From: Fusobacterium_C necrophorum_A
Lineage (GTDB): Bacteria > Fusobacteriota > Fusobacteriia > Fusobacteriales > Fusobacteriaceae
Direction of reading: 5' to 3'
Length of the DNA: 64,000 nucleotides
Assembly (NCBI RefSeq): GCF_004134945.1
Contig: NZ_SBAP01000015.1
Location: 1-64,000, forward strand
The notes under the pieces are model-generated. The model did not search any database, was not told the DNA's origin, and saw only the letters and a program-made list of their open reading frames with translations. This document shows positions 42,273 to 51,636 of the stretch, one piece after another. Numbering within the stretch: position 1 is the stretch's first letter; each line of letters starts with the position of its first letter. A program made the position numbers and the translations under genes.

Positions 42273-43343
42273 TTAAAAGAGTTTTCTTTGCTCCTGTTTT
42301 AAATAATCCAAATAGACTTTAAAGGCGGAAGGAACCGAATATTGTGTTAAAATTTCCTCTCGAGAAAGCCATAACCAATTTTCTTCGTTTCTTTCTCGAA
42401 TTTCCCATCTTTGAACTTCCACTTTATAGGATACCATGTGCCATTCTACATGAGAAAAAATATGAATCGCCGGCTCATATTCTTCCACTTCGGAATAAGA
42501 AATTCCTTTTTCTTTTAAATAGTTTCTCACTTCCTGTAAAGAAAGTCGTCCCTCCAACATCGGAAATTGCCAAAGCCCTGCCAATAATCCCTTGTCTTTT
42601 CTTTTTTCCAGAGCAAAATTTCTTCCGTCCGATACCAATAAAATCGTCTGTCTTTCCAATTTTCTTTCTTTTTTCTTTTTCTTTTCCGGATATTTTTCCA
42701 CTTCTTTGTTTCGATACGCCTGACATTCCAACTGCAAAGGGCATAAATGGCATAGAGGCGCTCCATTCGGGATGCAAATGGTCGCTCCCAAATCCATTAA
42801 GGCTTGATTGAAGTCTCCGGCTCTTTCTTCAGGCAATTCCTGATATGCAATTTCTTCAATTTTCTGTCTTCCCTTTCCTTCCAGAACATTTCCGTCAACA
42901 GCAAAAAGACGACTGATGACCCGTATCACATTTCCGTCAACAGCGGTTTCTTTTCTTCCATAGGCAATGGAAGAAATTGCCCCCGCAGTATAGGGACCGA
43001 TTCCCGCCAATTGCAACAATTCTTTCTTTTCTGCAGGAAGTTCTCCTCCATAGTTTTCCATAATCTGACAGGCTGCCTTTTTTAAGTTTCTTGCCCGACT
43101 GTAATAGCCCAGTCCCTGCCACAATTTCATCAATTTTTCTTCCTCACAATTTGCCAAAGCTTCAATCGTGGGAAGTTCCTCTATAAATCTTGCAAAATAG
43201 GGTTTTACCGCCTCTACTCTGGTTTGCTGTAACATAATTTCGGAAATCCATGTGTAGTAAGCAGGCACCTCTCCTCTCCAAGCCAAATCTCTTTTATGCT
43301 TATCATAATATTCCAGTAATTTTTTTGAAATGTTTCTCATCAC
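42273..43343 (-). CDS. mutY: A/G-specific adenine DNA glycosylase
   Basis: 356 residues. Catalytic helix ISEIMLQQTRVEAV (Glu ~36), HhH LLQLAGIGPYTAGAI, catalytic Asp in AVDGNVIRV (~135), Fe-S cysteines CIPNGAPLCHLCPLQLEC (~189-206) and a C-terminal NUDIX-like 8-oxoG recognition domain (KRKDKGLLAGLWQFPMLEG). Removes A opposite 8-oxoG, complementing mutT at 36403. Start is ATG 43343 or the next ATG 43340. Confidence 0.95.
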   Translation of the reverse strand: MMRNISKKLLEYYDKHKRDLAWRGEVPAYYTWISEIMLQQTRVEAVKPYFARFIEELPTIEALANCEEEKLMKLWQGLGYYSRARNLKKAACQIMENYGGELPAEKKELLQLAGIGPYTAGAISSIAYGRKETAVDGNVIRVISRLFAVDGNVLEGKGRQKIEEIAYQELPEERAGDFNQALMDLGATICIPNGAPLCHLCPLQLECQAYRNKEVEKYPEKKKKKERKLERQTILLVSDGRNFALEKRKDKGLLAGLWQFPMLEGRLSLQEVRNYLKEKGISYSEVEEYEPAIHIFSHVEWHMVSYKVEVQRWEIRERNEENWLWLSREEILTQYSVPSAFKVYLDYLKQEQRKLF

Positions 43344-43472
43344 ACACCATATTCTTTCTAGTTTTTATTACGAATATAATTCTCCACGCTTTTTATTCCG
43401 ATATATTGTATTATCTCCGGGAAATCTGTTCAAGTCCTTAGGAATAAGTAGCATGTATAACAGCTTTTTATC

Positions 43473-44081
43473 TTAAATAATATTCACATAATCCATTTTT
43501 TCTATTATTTTTCTTAATGCTTCCTCCAATTCCACTTGATAAAGAACTCTGTCCAAAAATGACCTCTCCAATACAGTGCTATTGGAAAGCAACCTGTCGA
43601 TCTCCGCTAACTTATCATAAGGAAACTCTATTAGAATTCTTTCTTTTTTTACATATTCTACAATCCCGGCTTCCAAAATTGCTAATTTACAAGTTTTGGC
43701 ATAATTTCGTATCAAGCCTCCGGCTCCCAATTTAATCCCTCCGAAATATCGAGTTGCCACGACGACAAGATTCTGTACCTCCATATATTGTACAATATCT
43801 CCCATCGGTTTTCCGGCTGTTCCGCTCGGCTCTCCGTCATCATCGACCTTGAAAAATTCTTTTCCATTTTCTTTAATGAAATACACGGAGCAATTGTGCG
43901 TTGCCTGTGGATGCATTTTTTTAATTTTTTCAATAAAATCTTCCGCTTCTTCTTTCGAATATACCGGTTTAATATAGCCGATAAATTTTGATTTTTTTTC
44001 TTCAAAAGAAATCTCACATTCTTTTCCTATCGTTTTCAATATTTTTTCCTCAACTTTTTTTCTAAAATCCATCTCTGACAT
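43473..44081 (-). CDS. yigZ: YigZ/IMPACT-family protein
   Basis: 202 residues. SKFIGYIKPV, HPQATHNCSVYF, DDDGEPSGTAGKPM and VVVATRYFGGIKLGAGGLIR are the conserved UPF0029/IMPACT motifs; a DUF1949 domain follows (~140-200). Bacterial YigZ is thought to touch translation or ribosomes; the function is not settled. A TATAAT on minus at 44099-44094 predicts a start site only ~6 nt before ATG 44081, so ATG 44072 may be the true start. Confidence 0.9.
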   Translation of the reverse strand: MSEMDFRKKVEEKILKTIGKECEISFEEKKSKFIGYIKPVYSKEEAEDFIEKIKKMHPQATHNCSVYFIKENGKEFFKVDDDGEPSGTAGKPMGDIVQYMEVQNLVVVATRYFGGIKLGAGGLIRNYAKTCKLAILEAGIVEYVKKERILIEFPYDKLAEIDRLLSNSTVLERSFLDRVLYQVELEEALRKIIEKMDYVNII

Positions 44082-44093
44082 TCCTATCAGCTT

Positions 44094-44102
44094 ATTATAA
44101 CA
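44094..44102 (-). promoter_or_regulatory. yigZ -10 element
   Basis: TGTTATAAT on minus; no convincing -35. Confidence 0.5.
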
Positions 44103-44195
44103 CAGAAAAAAATTTTGTTCTATACGGTAAAATTTCTATAATAAATTGTTCCTTATTCTTCTATGTTTTCTTCCCGCGAAGCTTTCACTCCATCT

Positions 44196-45365
44196 CTAAA
44201 AACGATAAGAATTTTTGTGATTTTTATATAGGATTCTCACAATCAAAAACAAGATACTATACAGGATAACAACCGCTTCTCCCGAAATCTTATCTTCGAA
44301 ATAAATCGTTACATAAGGAATTTTTCCCAAATATTCCAATATTTCATAAAAACCATGATAACAAAATTCTAAAAGGGAAACAGTCAAAAAACCGAGATGA
44401 AATACTTCCAACAGGAGGCTGAAAAAACTGAGAAAAATCAGAAAACCTGCGAAAGGCAAGAGGATTAAATTGACAAAATAAGACAAACAGGCCATGCTTC
44501 CAAAAAAATAAAGGGTCAAAGGAAGTCCCGTACATGGAATCGAAACAGCGTAAAAAATATAAGAAACATAGGAGGGCAAGTTTTCAAAATACATCTTAAA
44601 TAGAGGAAAAACATAAAAGATTGTTAAAATTGCAGTATAGGAAAGAAGAAAAGAAGGACTCAAAAGTTCTGTCGGATGCAACATCAATAGAATCCATACG
44701 GAAAAAAACAGCATTTTTCCTCTTGAAATTTTTTCTCCCAAGAGCTGATGAAAAAGATAAAAAACTCCCATTACATAGGCTCTGAGAAAAGAAGGACTGA
44801 GAAAGACCCCGAAAAGATAAAAAGTACTCATTCCCAACTTTGCCCAATTTCTAGCTTGTTTTGGAATTTGTAAAAAGAAAAGGACTCTCTCCAGAAAGAA
44901 AAATAATAAACCCACATGCAAGCCTGAAATGGCAAGTACATGAGAAAGTCCCACATATTGAAATAATTTTCTTTCTTCCCGAAAGAGGGTCCAAGCTCTT
45001 CCCAATAAAATCGCTTCCAGAAAATGTCGGAAAGAGGGATCTCTTCCTTCTCCCAAATGTTCTACACAACGCTTCAGATAAAGCTGACAAAAATTTTCCT
45101 CTTTTTTTTGAAGAGAACAAATTTTTAAATCATAGTAGTAAGGGGTTTTTTCTAAAATTTCAAACTCTCCCTCATAACGTCCATCCTCTAATTCTCCTAA
45201 TTTGGTATAGACAGTCTGATAACGATTTAGACTTCTGGCTCTCCCATGATAAACTTCCATCTCTAAAAAAAGATGCTTTCCCTCATGATTCTCATAAAAA
45301 TCTATTTTCTCATACAAACGTATCCCTAAACATAGCAATAAGACAAAATAGATTATATTTTTCAA
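44196..45365 (-). CDS. comEC: ComEC/Rec2-type DNA-uptake channel, membrane part only
   Basis: 389 residues from TTG 45365, which has GAGAGGAG in the end of the MFS gene and begins 2 bp after its stop; the open frame to 45551 would overlap that gene by 184 bp. The protein is a Competence-domain membrane channel: LEAILLGRAWTLFREERKLFQYVGLSHVLAISGLHVGLL is diagnostic (only part quoted by position, ~110-150), plus SFLLSYTAILTIF. The metallo-beta-lactamase domain at the C-terminus of full ComEC is absent, as is much of the N-terminus. It may still move single-stranded DNA inward. Confidence 0.82.
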   Translation of the reverse strand: MKNIIYFVLLLCLGIRLYEKIDFYENHEGKHLFLEMEVYHGRARSLNRYQTVYTKLGELEDGRYEGEFEILEKTPYYYDLKICSLQKKEENFCQLYLKRCVEHLGEGRDPSFRHFLEAILLGRAWTLFREERKLFQYVGLSHVLAISGLHVGLLFFFLERVLFFLQIPKQARNWAKLGMSTFYLFGVFLSPSFLRAYVMGVFYLFHQLLGEKISRGKMLFFSVWILLMLHPTELLSPSFLLSYTAILTIFYVFPLFKMYFENLPSYVSYIFYAVSIPCTGLPLTLYFFGSMACLSYFVNLILLPFAGFLIFLSFFSLLLEVFHLGFLTVSLLEFCYHGFYEILEYLGKIPYVTIYFEDKISGEAVVILYSILFLIVRILYKNHKNSYRF

Positions 45366-45367
45366 TC

Positions 45368-46657
45368 CTACTCCTCTCGATAACAATAATAACAAAAGAA
45401 AGAACAGGCAAAAAAGACAAGAGATAAGATAGAAGCATTGTAAATCCCCGCTTTTTGCACTACTCTTCCTCCCATTGTCAGTACCAAAGGTAATATCAAA
45501 ATAGAAAGTAAAAAGGCCAATTTCAGGAAAAATCCTTGAATTCCAAAACAAAGTCCTTCAATTCTGCTTCCGGAACGTTCTGAAATATGATTTGCAATTT
45601 CGGATAACATTGCCGGAGGAAAGATGAAAGCAGCTCCTGCTATCGGAATTCCCAATAGGGCAAATAACAGAAAGCCCAGCTTAACCGGAAGAATTTTCCC
45701 AAGAAAATAAAAATTTCCCGTAAAAATTCCCATCAACACCAAACAACTCAACATCACTTTTCGATAACCGTATTTTTTGGAATATTGATTGGTAGGAAGA
45801 AAAAACAAAGCCGCCACTCCGAATAATAGAGCGGAAGCAAGCGTAATTTCCGCCTTTCCCATTCCCATAATATCTTCCACATAATAGTTGACAACAGCCC
45901 GTAGATTATTGAAGCCGATAAAGAAAAACAGAAGACCGAACAAATAATAGAAAAAATTTCTTTCTTTTAAAATAATCCCTATTGTATTTCGGAAATTTTC
46001 TTTGGAAATTTCTCCGGTCGAATATTCTTTTTCTTTTACAAAAAATACCGTAACTGCCAAACCTAAAACGACAATAAGGCATAAAAAAGCAACCATCACA
46101 CGAATGCCCAATAAAGTATCTCCCTTTCCAAATGCCTTAATCAAAATTCCCGGAACTATCATGGCAAGAGCTGTATAGACCAGTCGAAACACGGATTGCC
46201 AAGTCGATAAATTTAATCGCTCCGTTTGGTTTCTTCCAATTTCGGGAATCATCGCATTGTAGGGGGCTCCCACAATGGTATAAAAGGTAAAAAATAAGGA
46301 TCCCACAATGGCCAGATAGAAAAAAGCCGTACTTGGATTTTCTCGTGGCGGAAAAAAGAAAGCAAGAGTACTCAATGCCAAAGGAATACTTCCAAAAGCA
46401 ATCAGTGGAATTCTTCTTCCGAAACGGGTATTCAACTTATCGGATAAAAACCCTACCAAAGGATCCGTTACCATATCCACAAATCTGGAAATTGCCAAAG
46501 CATAAGAAATATAAAGAGCCGGCATAATAATTGGTAAGCCTGCACTTGCCGGTGGCAAATAAAAATATAAAATCCACTGGGCAAAAATTTGATCTACAAT
46601 GGCATAACTTACCCCCAAACCATAAAATATCTGTGTTTTCGTTGTCAATTGTTTCAT
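45368..46657 (-). CDS. MFS transporter, GPH sugar:cation symporter type
   Basis: 429 residues, 12 predicted helices. The start (TTKTQIFYGLGVSYAIVDQIFAQW) and RFVDMVTDPLVGFLSDKLNTRFGRRIP near residue 60 follow the MelB/GPH family. Likely imports a sugar or glycoside with Na+ or H+; substrate unknown, no sugar enzymes adjacent. Start overlaps the tmcAL stop (ATGA). Sits in the trmL-to-comEC operon. Confidence 0.85.
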   Translation of the reverse strand: MKQLTTKTQIFYGLGVSYAIVDQIFAQWILYFYLPPASAGLPIIMPALYISYALAISRFVDMVTDPLVGFLSDKLNTRFGRRIPLIAFGSIPLALSTLAFFFPPRENPSTAFFYLAIVGSLFFTFYTIVGAPYNAMIPEIGRNQTERLNLSTWQSVFRLVYTALAMIVPGILIKAFGKGDTLLGIRVMVAFLCLIVVLGLAVTVFFVKEKEYSTGEISKENFRNTIGIILKERNFFYYLFGLLFFFIGFNNLRAVVNYYVEDIMGMGKAEITLASALLFGVAALFFLPTNQYSKKYGYRKVMLSCLVLMGIFTGNFYFLGKILPVKLGFLLFALLGIPIAGAAFIFPPAMLSEIANHISERSGSRIEGLCFGIQGFFLKLAFLLSILILPLVLTMGGRVVQKAGIYNASILSLVFFACSFFCYYCYREE

Positions 46658-47763
46658 GCTTTCTCCTCTACAATGGAATGATAAAATTCAGAAGCCCTTT
46701 CATTCCAAAAAAACAATTCTCTGGCTTCTTCGGACAAATTTTTCTGAATATTTTTTTTCGTAGTCAGAATAGGAGTTTCTCCGTTTCTTAATCCTTTGAG
46801 ATATTCCTGTCCCTTCTCGGAAAATTCCAGTACTCTCAAATAGGGAATTTCTTCTTTCCATCGGTCTGTTTGTTTTTTTGTAATTCCTAATAAAATATGT
46901 ATCAAAATTCTCTGTATTCTTGCATAGGTATAACGCTTTGTCATAACAGCTTCCAAAAACGAAAAATAATCTCGATATTTCTCAGCCGCTTTCATCATTC
47001 GATTTTCCAAACCCTCCTCCATATCCTGTATCTCGGAAAGTGTTCTTCGATGTAATAACAGAGAATATCGCAAATAGGGATAAAAATCTTCCCAAAAGGC
47101 AAAGGGTTTTTCTAAATTTTTTCCTGTAACCAAATATTGGAAATACTCCTCCCCCTCTTGTATTTTTTTTCGAATCAGTGTCGCTCCCGCCACCGCTTCT
47201 TCCTTATTCTCCTCATAGTAGCCCGCCTGTTTTCGTAGAATACTTTCCGCCCTCATAGGCGACTTCCAATACCAAAGCGCCTTTATATATTCCATTCCCA
47301 AAATATCATTGGGCTGCAATTTTTCTTCCCATAAAGCTTTGGAGAAAGCCGTCGGATAAGAAAAACCCTGTGCTAAAAACTCCTGCAAAGACAGATGAAA
47401 TTCTTTTGTCGAAGTCAAACGGGCAATTTTTTCCAACCTTGCCATGTCATTCGTTTCCGAACCGAAAACAAAGGCTTCACAGTGACAAATATGCAGCATT
47501 CCAATGGAGGCCCTGGCAAATACTTCCGCACTCTGTGTGGAATAGATTGCGGGTAACTCTAATATCAGATCCGCTCCTGCCTCTTTCGCTTGCTTTGCTC
47601 TTCTCTCTTTGGAAATAATTGCAGCCTCGCCCCTTTGCACATAATCTCCGCTCATCACGGCAATGATAACGGCCTTCGGATATTTTTCCTTCACCTTTCT
47701 CAAGTGATATAAATGCCCCTTATGAAAAGGATTGTATTCCGTCACAATTCCAATCGCCTGCAT
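46654..47763 (-). CDS. tmcAL: tRNA(Met) cytidine acetate ligase
   Basis: 369 residues from ATG 47763 with AGAGGTG upstream. AIGIVTEYNPFHKGHLYHL carries the HxGH nucleotidyl-transfer motif; AVMSGDYVQRGEAAIISK and ADLILELPAIYSTQSAE are strongly conserved in the YlbM/TmcAL family. It activates acetate with ATP and acetylates C34 of elongator tRNA-Met. Note trmL, another position-34 tRNA enzyme, at the head of the same operon. Confidence 0.93.
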   Translation of the reverse strand: MQAIGIVTEYNPFHKGHLYHLRKVKEKYPKAVIIAVMSGDYVQRGEAAIISKERRAKQAKEAGADLILELPAIYSTQSAEVFARASIGMLHICHCEAFVFGSETNDMARLEKIARLTSTKEFHLSLQEFLAQGFSYPTAFSKALWEEKLQPNDILGMEYIKALWYWKSPMRAESILRKQAGYYEENKEEAVAGATLIRKKIQEGEEYFQYLVTGKNLEKPFAFWEDFYPYLRYSLLLHRRTLSEIQDMEEGLENRMMKAAEKYRDYFSFLEAVMTKRYTYARIQRILIHILLGITKKQTDRWKEEIPYLRVLEFSEKGQEYLKGLRNGETPILTTKKNIQKNLSEEARELFFWNERASEFYHSIVEEKA

Positions 47764-47773
47764 TATCACACCT

Positions 47774-48802
47774 CTAGGAAAGAATTTCCCGTATTTTTTC
47801 TATGGCTTCTTTCGCTTCTTCCTCTGTATTTTTCCAACCTGTTACAAAACGAACACGACATCGACCGTCCTTCCATTTCCCTTCCACTCCACACAAGACT
47901 ACGGAAGAAATTTTTTGAAACTCTTCCTCCGTCATCAATACAAATTGTTGATTGCTCGGAGAATCATAAGGAGAGATAAAGCCTAATTCTTTCAGTCCGT
48001 CTCGGAGTATCATTGCCGCTTCATTTGCCCTTTTTCCAATTTCTTCATATAAATTCTCTTGCAATAAGCTGATGAATTGTACTCCAATCAGTCTTCCTTT
48101 GGCAAATAAGCCTCCTCGCTGTTTAATACTGTACTTAAAATCTTTTTTCAAGTCTTCATGAATAATGGTAACAGCCTCTCCAAACATGGCACCGCATTTT
48201 GTCCCTCCGATAAACAACACATCGGTGTATCTTCCCAAGTCTTCCCAAGTAATGTCATTTTCTTCGGCACCCAAGGCATAGGCCAATCTCGCCCCGTCCA
48301 TAAACAAATACAAGTTATTTTTCTCACAGCAGGCTTTTAAATCCATCAATTCCTTTTTGCTATAAATGGTTCCAACTTCTGTCGTATTCGAAATATACAC
48401 CATTTTCGGTTCTACAAAGAAAAAATCTTCATGGTAGGCAAGACAGTCTTCAATCATCTTCGAAGTCAATTTTCCGTTTTCGGAAGGAAGTCCTAAGACT
48501 TTATGCCCTGTGGCTTCAATCGCTCCGGTTTCATGAACATTGATATGACCTGTACAGGCAGTGATGACTGCCTGATGTGGTTTTAAAGCATGGGCAATGA
48601 CTGTTAAATTTGTTAAAGTTCCTCCTGCCAAAAACCAGGTTTCTGCCCCCTCCTGTTTGATTTTTCGGGCAATAAGAGACCTTGCTTCCTCGCAATATCG
48701 GTCAAAACCATAGCCTACGGTTGACTCTTGATTGGTTCTCATTAAATCTTCCATAACTCTAGGATGTCCCCCTTCGCTATAATCATTCAAAAATGATAAC
48801 AT
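47774..48802 (-). CDS. Threonine aldolase-family PLP enzyme (beta-eliminating lyase fold)
   Basis: 342 residues from ATG 48802 (GGAGGGGAG upstream); the open frame to 48889 would overlap ruvC. Fold-type I PLP enzyme with NDYSEGGHP start, GGTLTNLTV, FMDGARLAYALGA and the Schiff-base Lys in LFIGGTKCGAMFGEAV (~200). Probably a low-specificity L-threonine/L-allo-threonine aldolase giving glycine and acetaldehyde; other beta-eliminating activities are possible. Confidence 0.87.
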   Translation of the reverse strand: MLSFLNDYSEGGHPRVMEDLMRTNQESTVGYGFDRYCEEARSLIARKIKQEGAETWFLAGGTLTNLTVIAHALKPHQAVITACTGHINVHETGAIEATGHKVLGLPSENGKLTSKMIEDCLAYHEDFFFVEPKMVYISNTTEVGTIYSKKELMDLKACCEKNNLYLFMDGARLAYALGAEENDITWEDLGRYTDVLFIGGTKCGAMFGEAVTIIHEDLKKDFKYSIKQRGGLFAKGRLIGVQFISLLQENLYEEIGKRANEAAMILRDGLKELGFISPYDSPSNQQFVLMTEEEFQKISSVVLCGVEGKWKDGRCRVRFVTGWKNTEEEAKEAIEKIREILS

Positions 48803-48813
48803 AAACTCCCCTC

Positions 48814-49383
48814 CTACTTCTTTAAAAATAATTCTCGATATTCTTGGACAGATAATTTCTCCGTTCCTTTGGGTAATTTTTTCAAACAAACGGAATCCAT
48901 TTGTACCAAAGCACTGGTTTTCGTATGAATATGATTGATGGCAATGGCCAAAGCATCTGCCGCATCGTCCGGTTTCGGAATTTCTTTTAAGCCCAAAAAT
49001 CTTTGTACCATCTGTTGAATTTGCTTTTTTTCCGCTCTTCCATAGCCTGTAATTCCCATCTTTACCTGTAAGGGAGTGTAAGCATGCATTTGTAAACCAT
49101 GCAAACGTCCTGTCAATACAATGACTCCCCTCGCCTGCCCGACGGAAATGACCGTCTTATTGTTTTTAAAATAAAATAACTCTTCGACTGCCATCTCTTC
49201 CGGCCGGTATTTTTCAATCAGTGCACTCAATTCTTCATGAATTTTTACCAAACGATCTTCCATTGGCAAATCTTTTGCCGTATAAATACATCCATAATCT
49301 ACAATCTGAAATTTTCCTTTTTCATAATCAATGATACCATATCCTACAATAGCTGTTCCCGGATCGATTCCCAACACTCTCAT
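48814..49383 (-). CDS. ruvC: Holliday junction resolvase RuvC
   Basis: 189 residues from ATG 49383 (GGAG 7 nt upstream). Catalytic acidic residues: Asp in LGIDPGTAIVGYG (~6), Glu in AVEELFYFKNNK (~65), and Asp pair in PKPDDAADALAIAI (~138-141). It cuts junctions migrated by RuvAB; ruvA is at 25134. Follows trmL almost directly. Confidence 0.96.
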   Translation of the reverse strand: MRVLGIDPGTAIVGYGIIDYEKGKFQIVDYGCIYTAKDLPMEDRLVKIHEELSALIEKYRPEEMAVEELFYFKNNKTVISVGQARGVIVLTGRLHGLQMHAYTPLQVKMGITGYGRAEKKQIQQMVQRFLGLKEIPKPDDAADALAIAINHIHTKTSALVQMDSVCLKKLPKGTEKLSVQEYRELFLKK

Positions 49384-49385
49384 TT

Positions 49386-49844
49386 TCATTCTCCAAAACA
49401 AAAATTCACTTGTCGCAATGCTTCATACAAAATAATGGCGGCAGAATTTGATAAATTCAAAGATCTTCCCATGGGAATCATAGGAATCGTGATACAACGT
49501 TCCGGATCTTGCTTTAAAATATCTTCCGGAATTCCACGAGATTCCGGTCCGAACATAATATAATCATTTTCCTGATATCTGACATCACTATATTTTTGTT
49601 TTGTCTTTGTCGTCGCATAAAACAATCGCATTTCCGGATCACTTGCCAAAAATTCTTCAAAACTTTCCCAAATCGTCAATTTCACGGAATGCCAATAATC
49701 CAAACCGGAACGTCTGATTTGTTTCTCATCAAGAGAAAAGCCTAAAGGTTTGATTAAATGTAAATGTGTATTTGTCAACACACAACTTCTCCCTATGTTT
49801 CCTGTGTTATACGGGATTTCCGGTTGATACAATACGATGTTCAT
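49386..49844 (-). CDS. trmL: tRNA (cytidine/uridine-34-2'-O)-methyltransferase TrmL
   Basis: 152 residues, SPOUT fold. MNIVLYQPEIPYNTGNIGRSC start, MFGPESRGIPEDIL and the knot IPMIPMGRSLNLSNSAAIILYE are the TrmL motifs. Methylates the wobble base of certain tRNA-Leu. First gene of a six-gene operon reaching comEC, with a good promoter at 49881-49909. Confidence 0.95.
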   Translation of the reverse strand: MNIVLYQPEIPYNTGNIGRSCVLTNTHLHLIKPLGFSLDEKQIRRSGLDYWHSVKLTIWESFEEFLASDPEMRLFYATTKTKQKYSDVRYQENDYIMFGPESRGIPEDILKQDPERCITIPMIPMGRSLNLSNSAAIILYEALRQVNFCFGE

Positions 49845-49880
49845 CTTTCTACCTCACTTTATTCTTCATCTTTTTTTAAC

Positions 49881-49909
49881 ATTATATCATTTTTTATATC
49901 GCAATTCAA
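49881..49909 (-). promoter_or_regulatory. trmL operon promoter
   Basis: On minus TTGAAT (49909-49904), 17-nt spacer, TATAAT (49886-49881). Confidence 0.75.
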
Positions 49910-49996
49910 AAATTATAATTTAAAGTTTCTCAAGTTTCTATCCTTCTTTTTCAAAATAATGTTACCAAGTCACATTCATTCTGAAAAAATTTGGAG

Positions 49997-50002
49997 TATA
50001 AT
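49997..50002 (+). promoter_or_regulatory. -10 element for the MBL-TrxR-PhoH genes
   Basis: TATAAT 30 bp upstream of the GTG start; the -35 region is poor. GAGGTGAG (50021-50028) is the ribosome-binding site. Confidence 0.5.
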
Positions 50003-50032
50003 ACGAAAAATAGTAAAATTGAGGTGAGACTT

Positions 50033-50653
50033 GTGCAAGTAAAAAAATTTCATTTAGGCCCTATGATGACCAATTGCTTTTTGGCTTGGAAAGAAGACGG
50101 GACCGCCTATTTTTTTGATTGTGGAGGAAAGAATTTAGATAAACTGGAAGCCTTTGTCAAGGAGAAACAATTGCATATGAAATATTTAATTTTAACACAC
50201 GGGCATGGAGATCATATTGACGGAGTCCATGAATTTTTAAAGCGTTTTCCACAGGCAAAGCTATATATCGGAAAAGAAGAACAGGAATTTTTATCCAATC
50301 CGAATTTAAATTTAAATGCCTATATTTCAGGAGAAAACTTTGAATATCATGGAGAAATTTTTGTCGTACAAGGTGGAGATATGGTGGGAGAATTTTTAGT
50401 CTTGGACACCCCGGGACATACCATAGGTTCCAAATCTTTCTATCATAAAGATTCCAAAATTTTAATGGCCGGGGACACTTTATTTTATCACAGTTACGGG
50501 CGTTTTGATTTGCCTACCGGAAGTCAACATCAATTGGTCGAAAGTCTTAAAAAATTGTGCAGCTTGCCGGAAGACACGATAGTCTATAATGGACACACGG
50601 AAGAGACAACGATTGGAGAAGAAAAGGAATTTTTAGGATTCCGTCGTATATAG
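50033..50653 (+). CDS. Metallo-beta-lactamase-fold hydrolase (glyoxalase II-like)
   Basis: 206 residues from GTG 50033, chosen by the GAGGTGAG spacing; the longer frame would start inside the promoter. HGHGDHIDG near residue 57 gives the HxHxDH metal site; the later ligands are His in DTPGHTIGS, Asp in MAGDTLF and His in VYNGHTEE. Small MBL proteins of this kind hydrolyse thioesters such as S-lactoylglutathione or unknown substrates. Followed 23 bp later by the thioredoxin-reductase-like gene. Confidence 0.88.
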   Translation: MQVKKFHLGPMMTNCFLAWKEDGTAYFFDCGGKNLDKLEAFVKEKQLHMKYLILTHGHGDHIDGVHEFLKRFPQAKLYIGKEEQEFLSNPNLNLNAYISGENFEYHGEIFVVQGGDMVGEFLVLDTPGHTIGSKSFYHKDSKILMAGDTLFYHSYGRFDLPTGSQHQLVESLKKLCSLPEDTIVYNGHTEETTIGEEKEFLGFRRI

Positions 50654-50676
50654 AAACTAGGAGGGAAAATTATAGT

Positions 50677-51603
50677 ATGGAAAAAATATATGATGTCATC
50701 ATTGTTGGAGCAGGTCCTGCCGGTCTAAGTGCAGGAATTTACTTAGGACGCGGAAAAGTGTCCACTCTTATTTTAGAAAAAGCGGGAGTAGGCGCTTTAC
50801 TCTCTGCACATAAAATCGAAAATTATCCGGGATTCTTCCATAGTCCCAGTGGAAAAGAAATCTATGAAGCTATGAAAAAACAAGCACTTTCCTATAATGT
50901 AGAAATTCAAGAAGCAACAGTATTGGGCTTTGACCCATACGAAGAAATTAAAATTGTCAAAACCGATCAAGGAAATTTTAAATGCAGATATATCATCATT
51001 GCTTCCGGGATGCTGAAAGCGAAAAAAGTGGCAGGAGAGGCAAAATATATCGGAGCGGGAGTTTCCTATTGTGCAACTTGCGATGGAGCTTTTACACGAA
51101 ATCGTATCGTTTCTCTCGTGGGAAAGGGAGAAGAACTGGCAGAAGAAGCTCTTTTCTTAACCCGTTTTGCAAAAGAAATCCATATCTATGTCACGGAAGA
51201 AACTTTGGAAGCTCCTCAGGAAGTTTTGAAGGCTTTATCGGAAAATGAAAAGGTACAAATTCGATATTCCCTTTCGCTGAAAGAGGTAAAAGGAGATGAA
51301 GAAGCTCTGACTTCCTTTGTCTTAGAAGATCAAGAAGGAAATCTCTCGGAAGAAAACACGGACTTTCTCTTCCTATACCTTGGAACAAAAAGCAATACGG
51401 AACTTTTTGGAGAGTTTGCTGATATGGACTCCAAAGGCTTTATCAAAACAAATGACAAAATGCAAATTCGAACTCCTGACATGTATGCCATAGGAGATAT
51501 TCGTGAAAAGGAAATTCGGCAAGTGACCACGGCAACCAATGACGGAACCATTGCAGCTTCTATGATTATCAAAGATATTTTAACTAAAAAAACAAATAAA
51601 TAA
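50677..51603 (+). CDS. Thioredoxin reductase-like flavoprotein
   Basis: 308 residues. FAD site VIIVGAGPAGLSAGIYLGRG at the N-terminus, redox pair in YCATCDGAF (~131-136), C-terminal MYAIGDIREKEIRQVTTATNDG. The second nucleotide-binding site is atypical: GKGEELAEEA replaces the usual GGGDSAxEEA, and the HRRxxxR NADPH-phosphate motif reads YVTEETLE. It may use NADH, ferredoxin or another donor. No thioredoxin gene is next to it. Probably cotranscribed with the MBL and PhoH genes. Confidence 0.88.
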   Translation: MEKIYDVIIVGAGPAGLSAGIYLGRGKVSTLILEKAGVGALLSAHKIENYPGFFHSPSGKEIYEAMKKQALSYNVEIQEATVLGFDPYEEIKIVKTDQGNFKCRYIIIASGMLKAKKVAGEAKYIGAGVSYCATCDGAFTRNRIVSLVGKGEELAEEALFLTRFAKEIHIYVTEETLEAPQEVLKALSENEKVQIRYSLSLKEVKGDEEALTSFVLEDQEGNLSEENTDFLFLYLGTKSNTELFGEFADMDSKGFIKTNDKMQIRTPDMYAIGDIREKEIRQVTTATNDGTIAASMIIKDILTKKTNK

Positions 51604-51636
51604 GATTCATTATGAATAATATGAGGAGGAGAATGT

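Noticed and set aside
45366..45551. Extension of comEC upstream by 62 codons
   Set aside because: It overlaps the MFS gene for 184 bp in another frame; TTG 45365 has a ribosome-binding site at the right distance.
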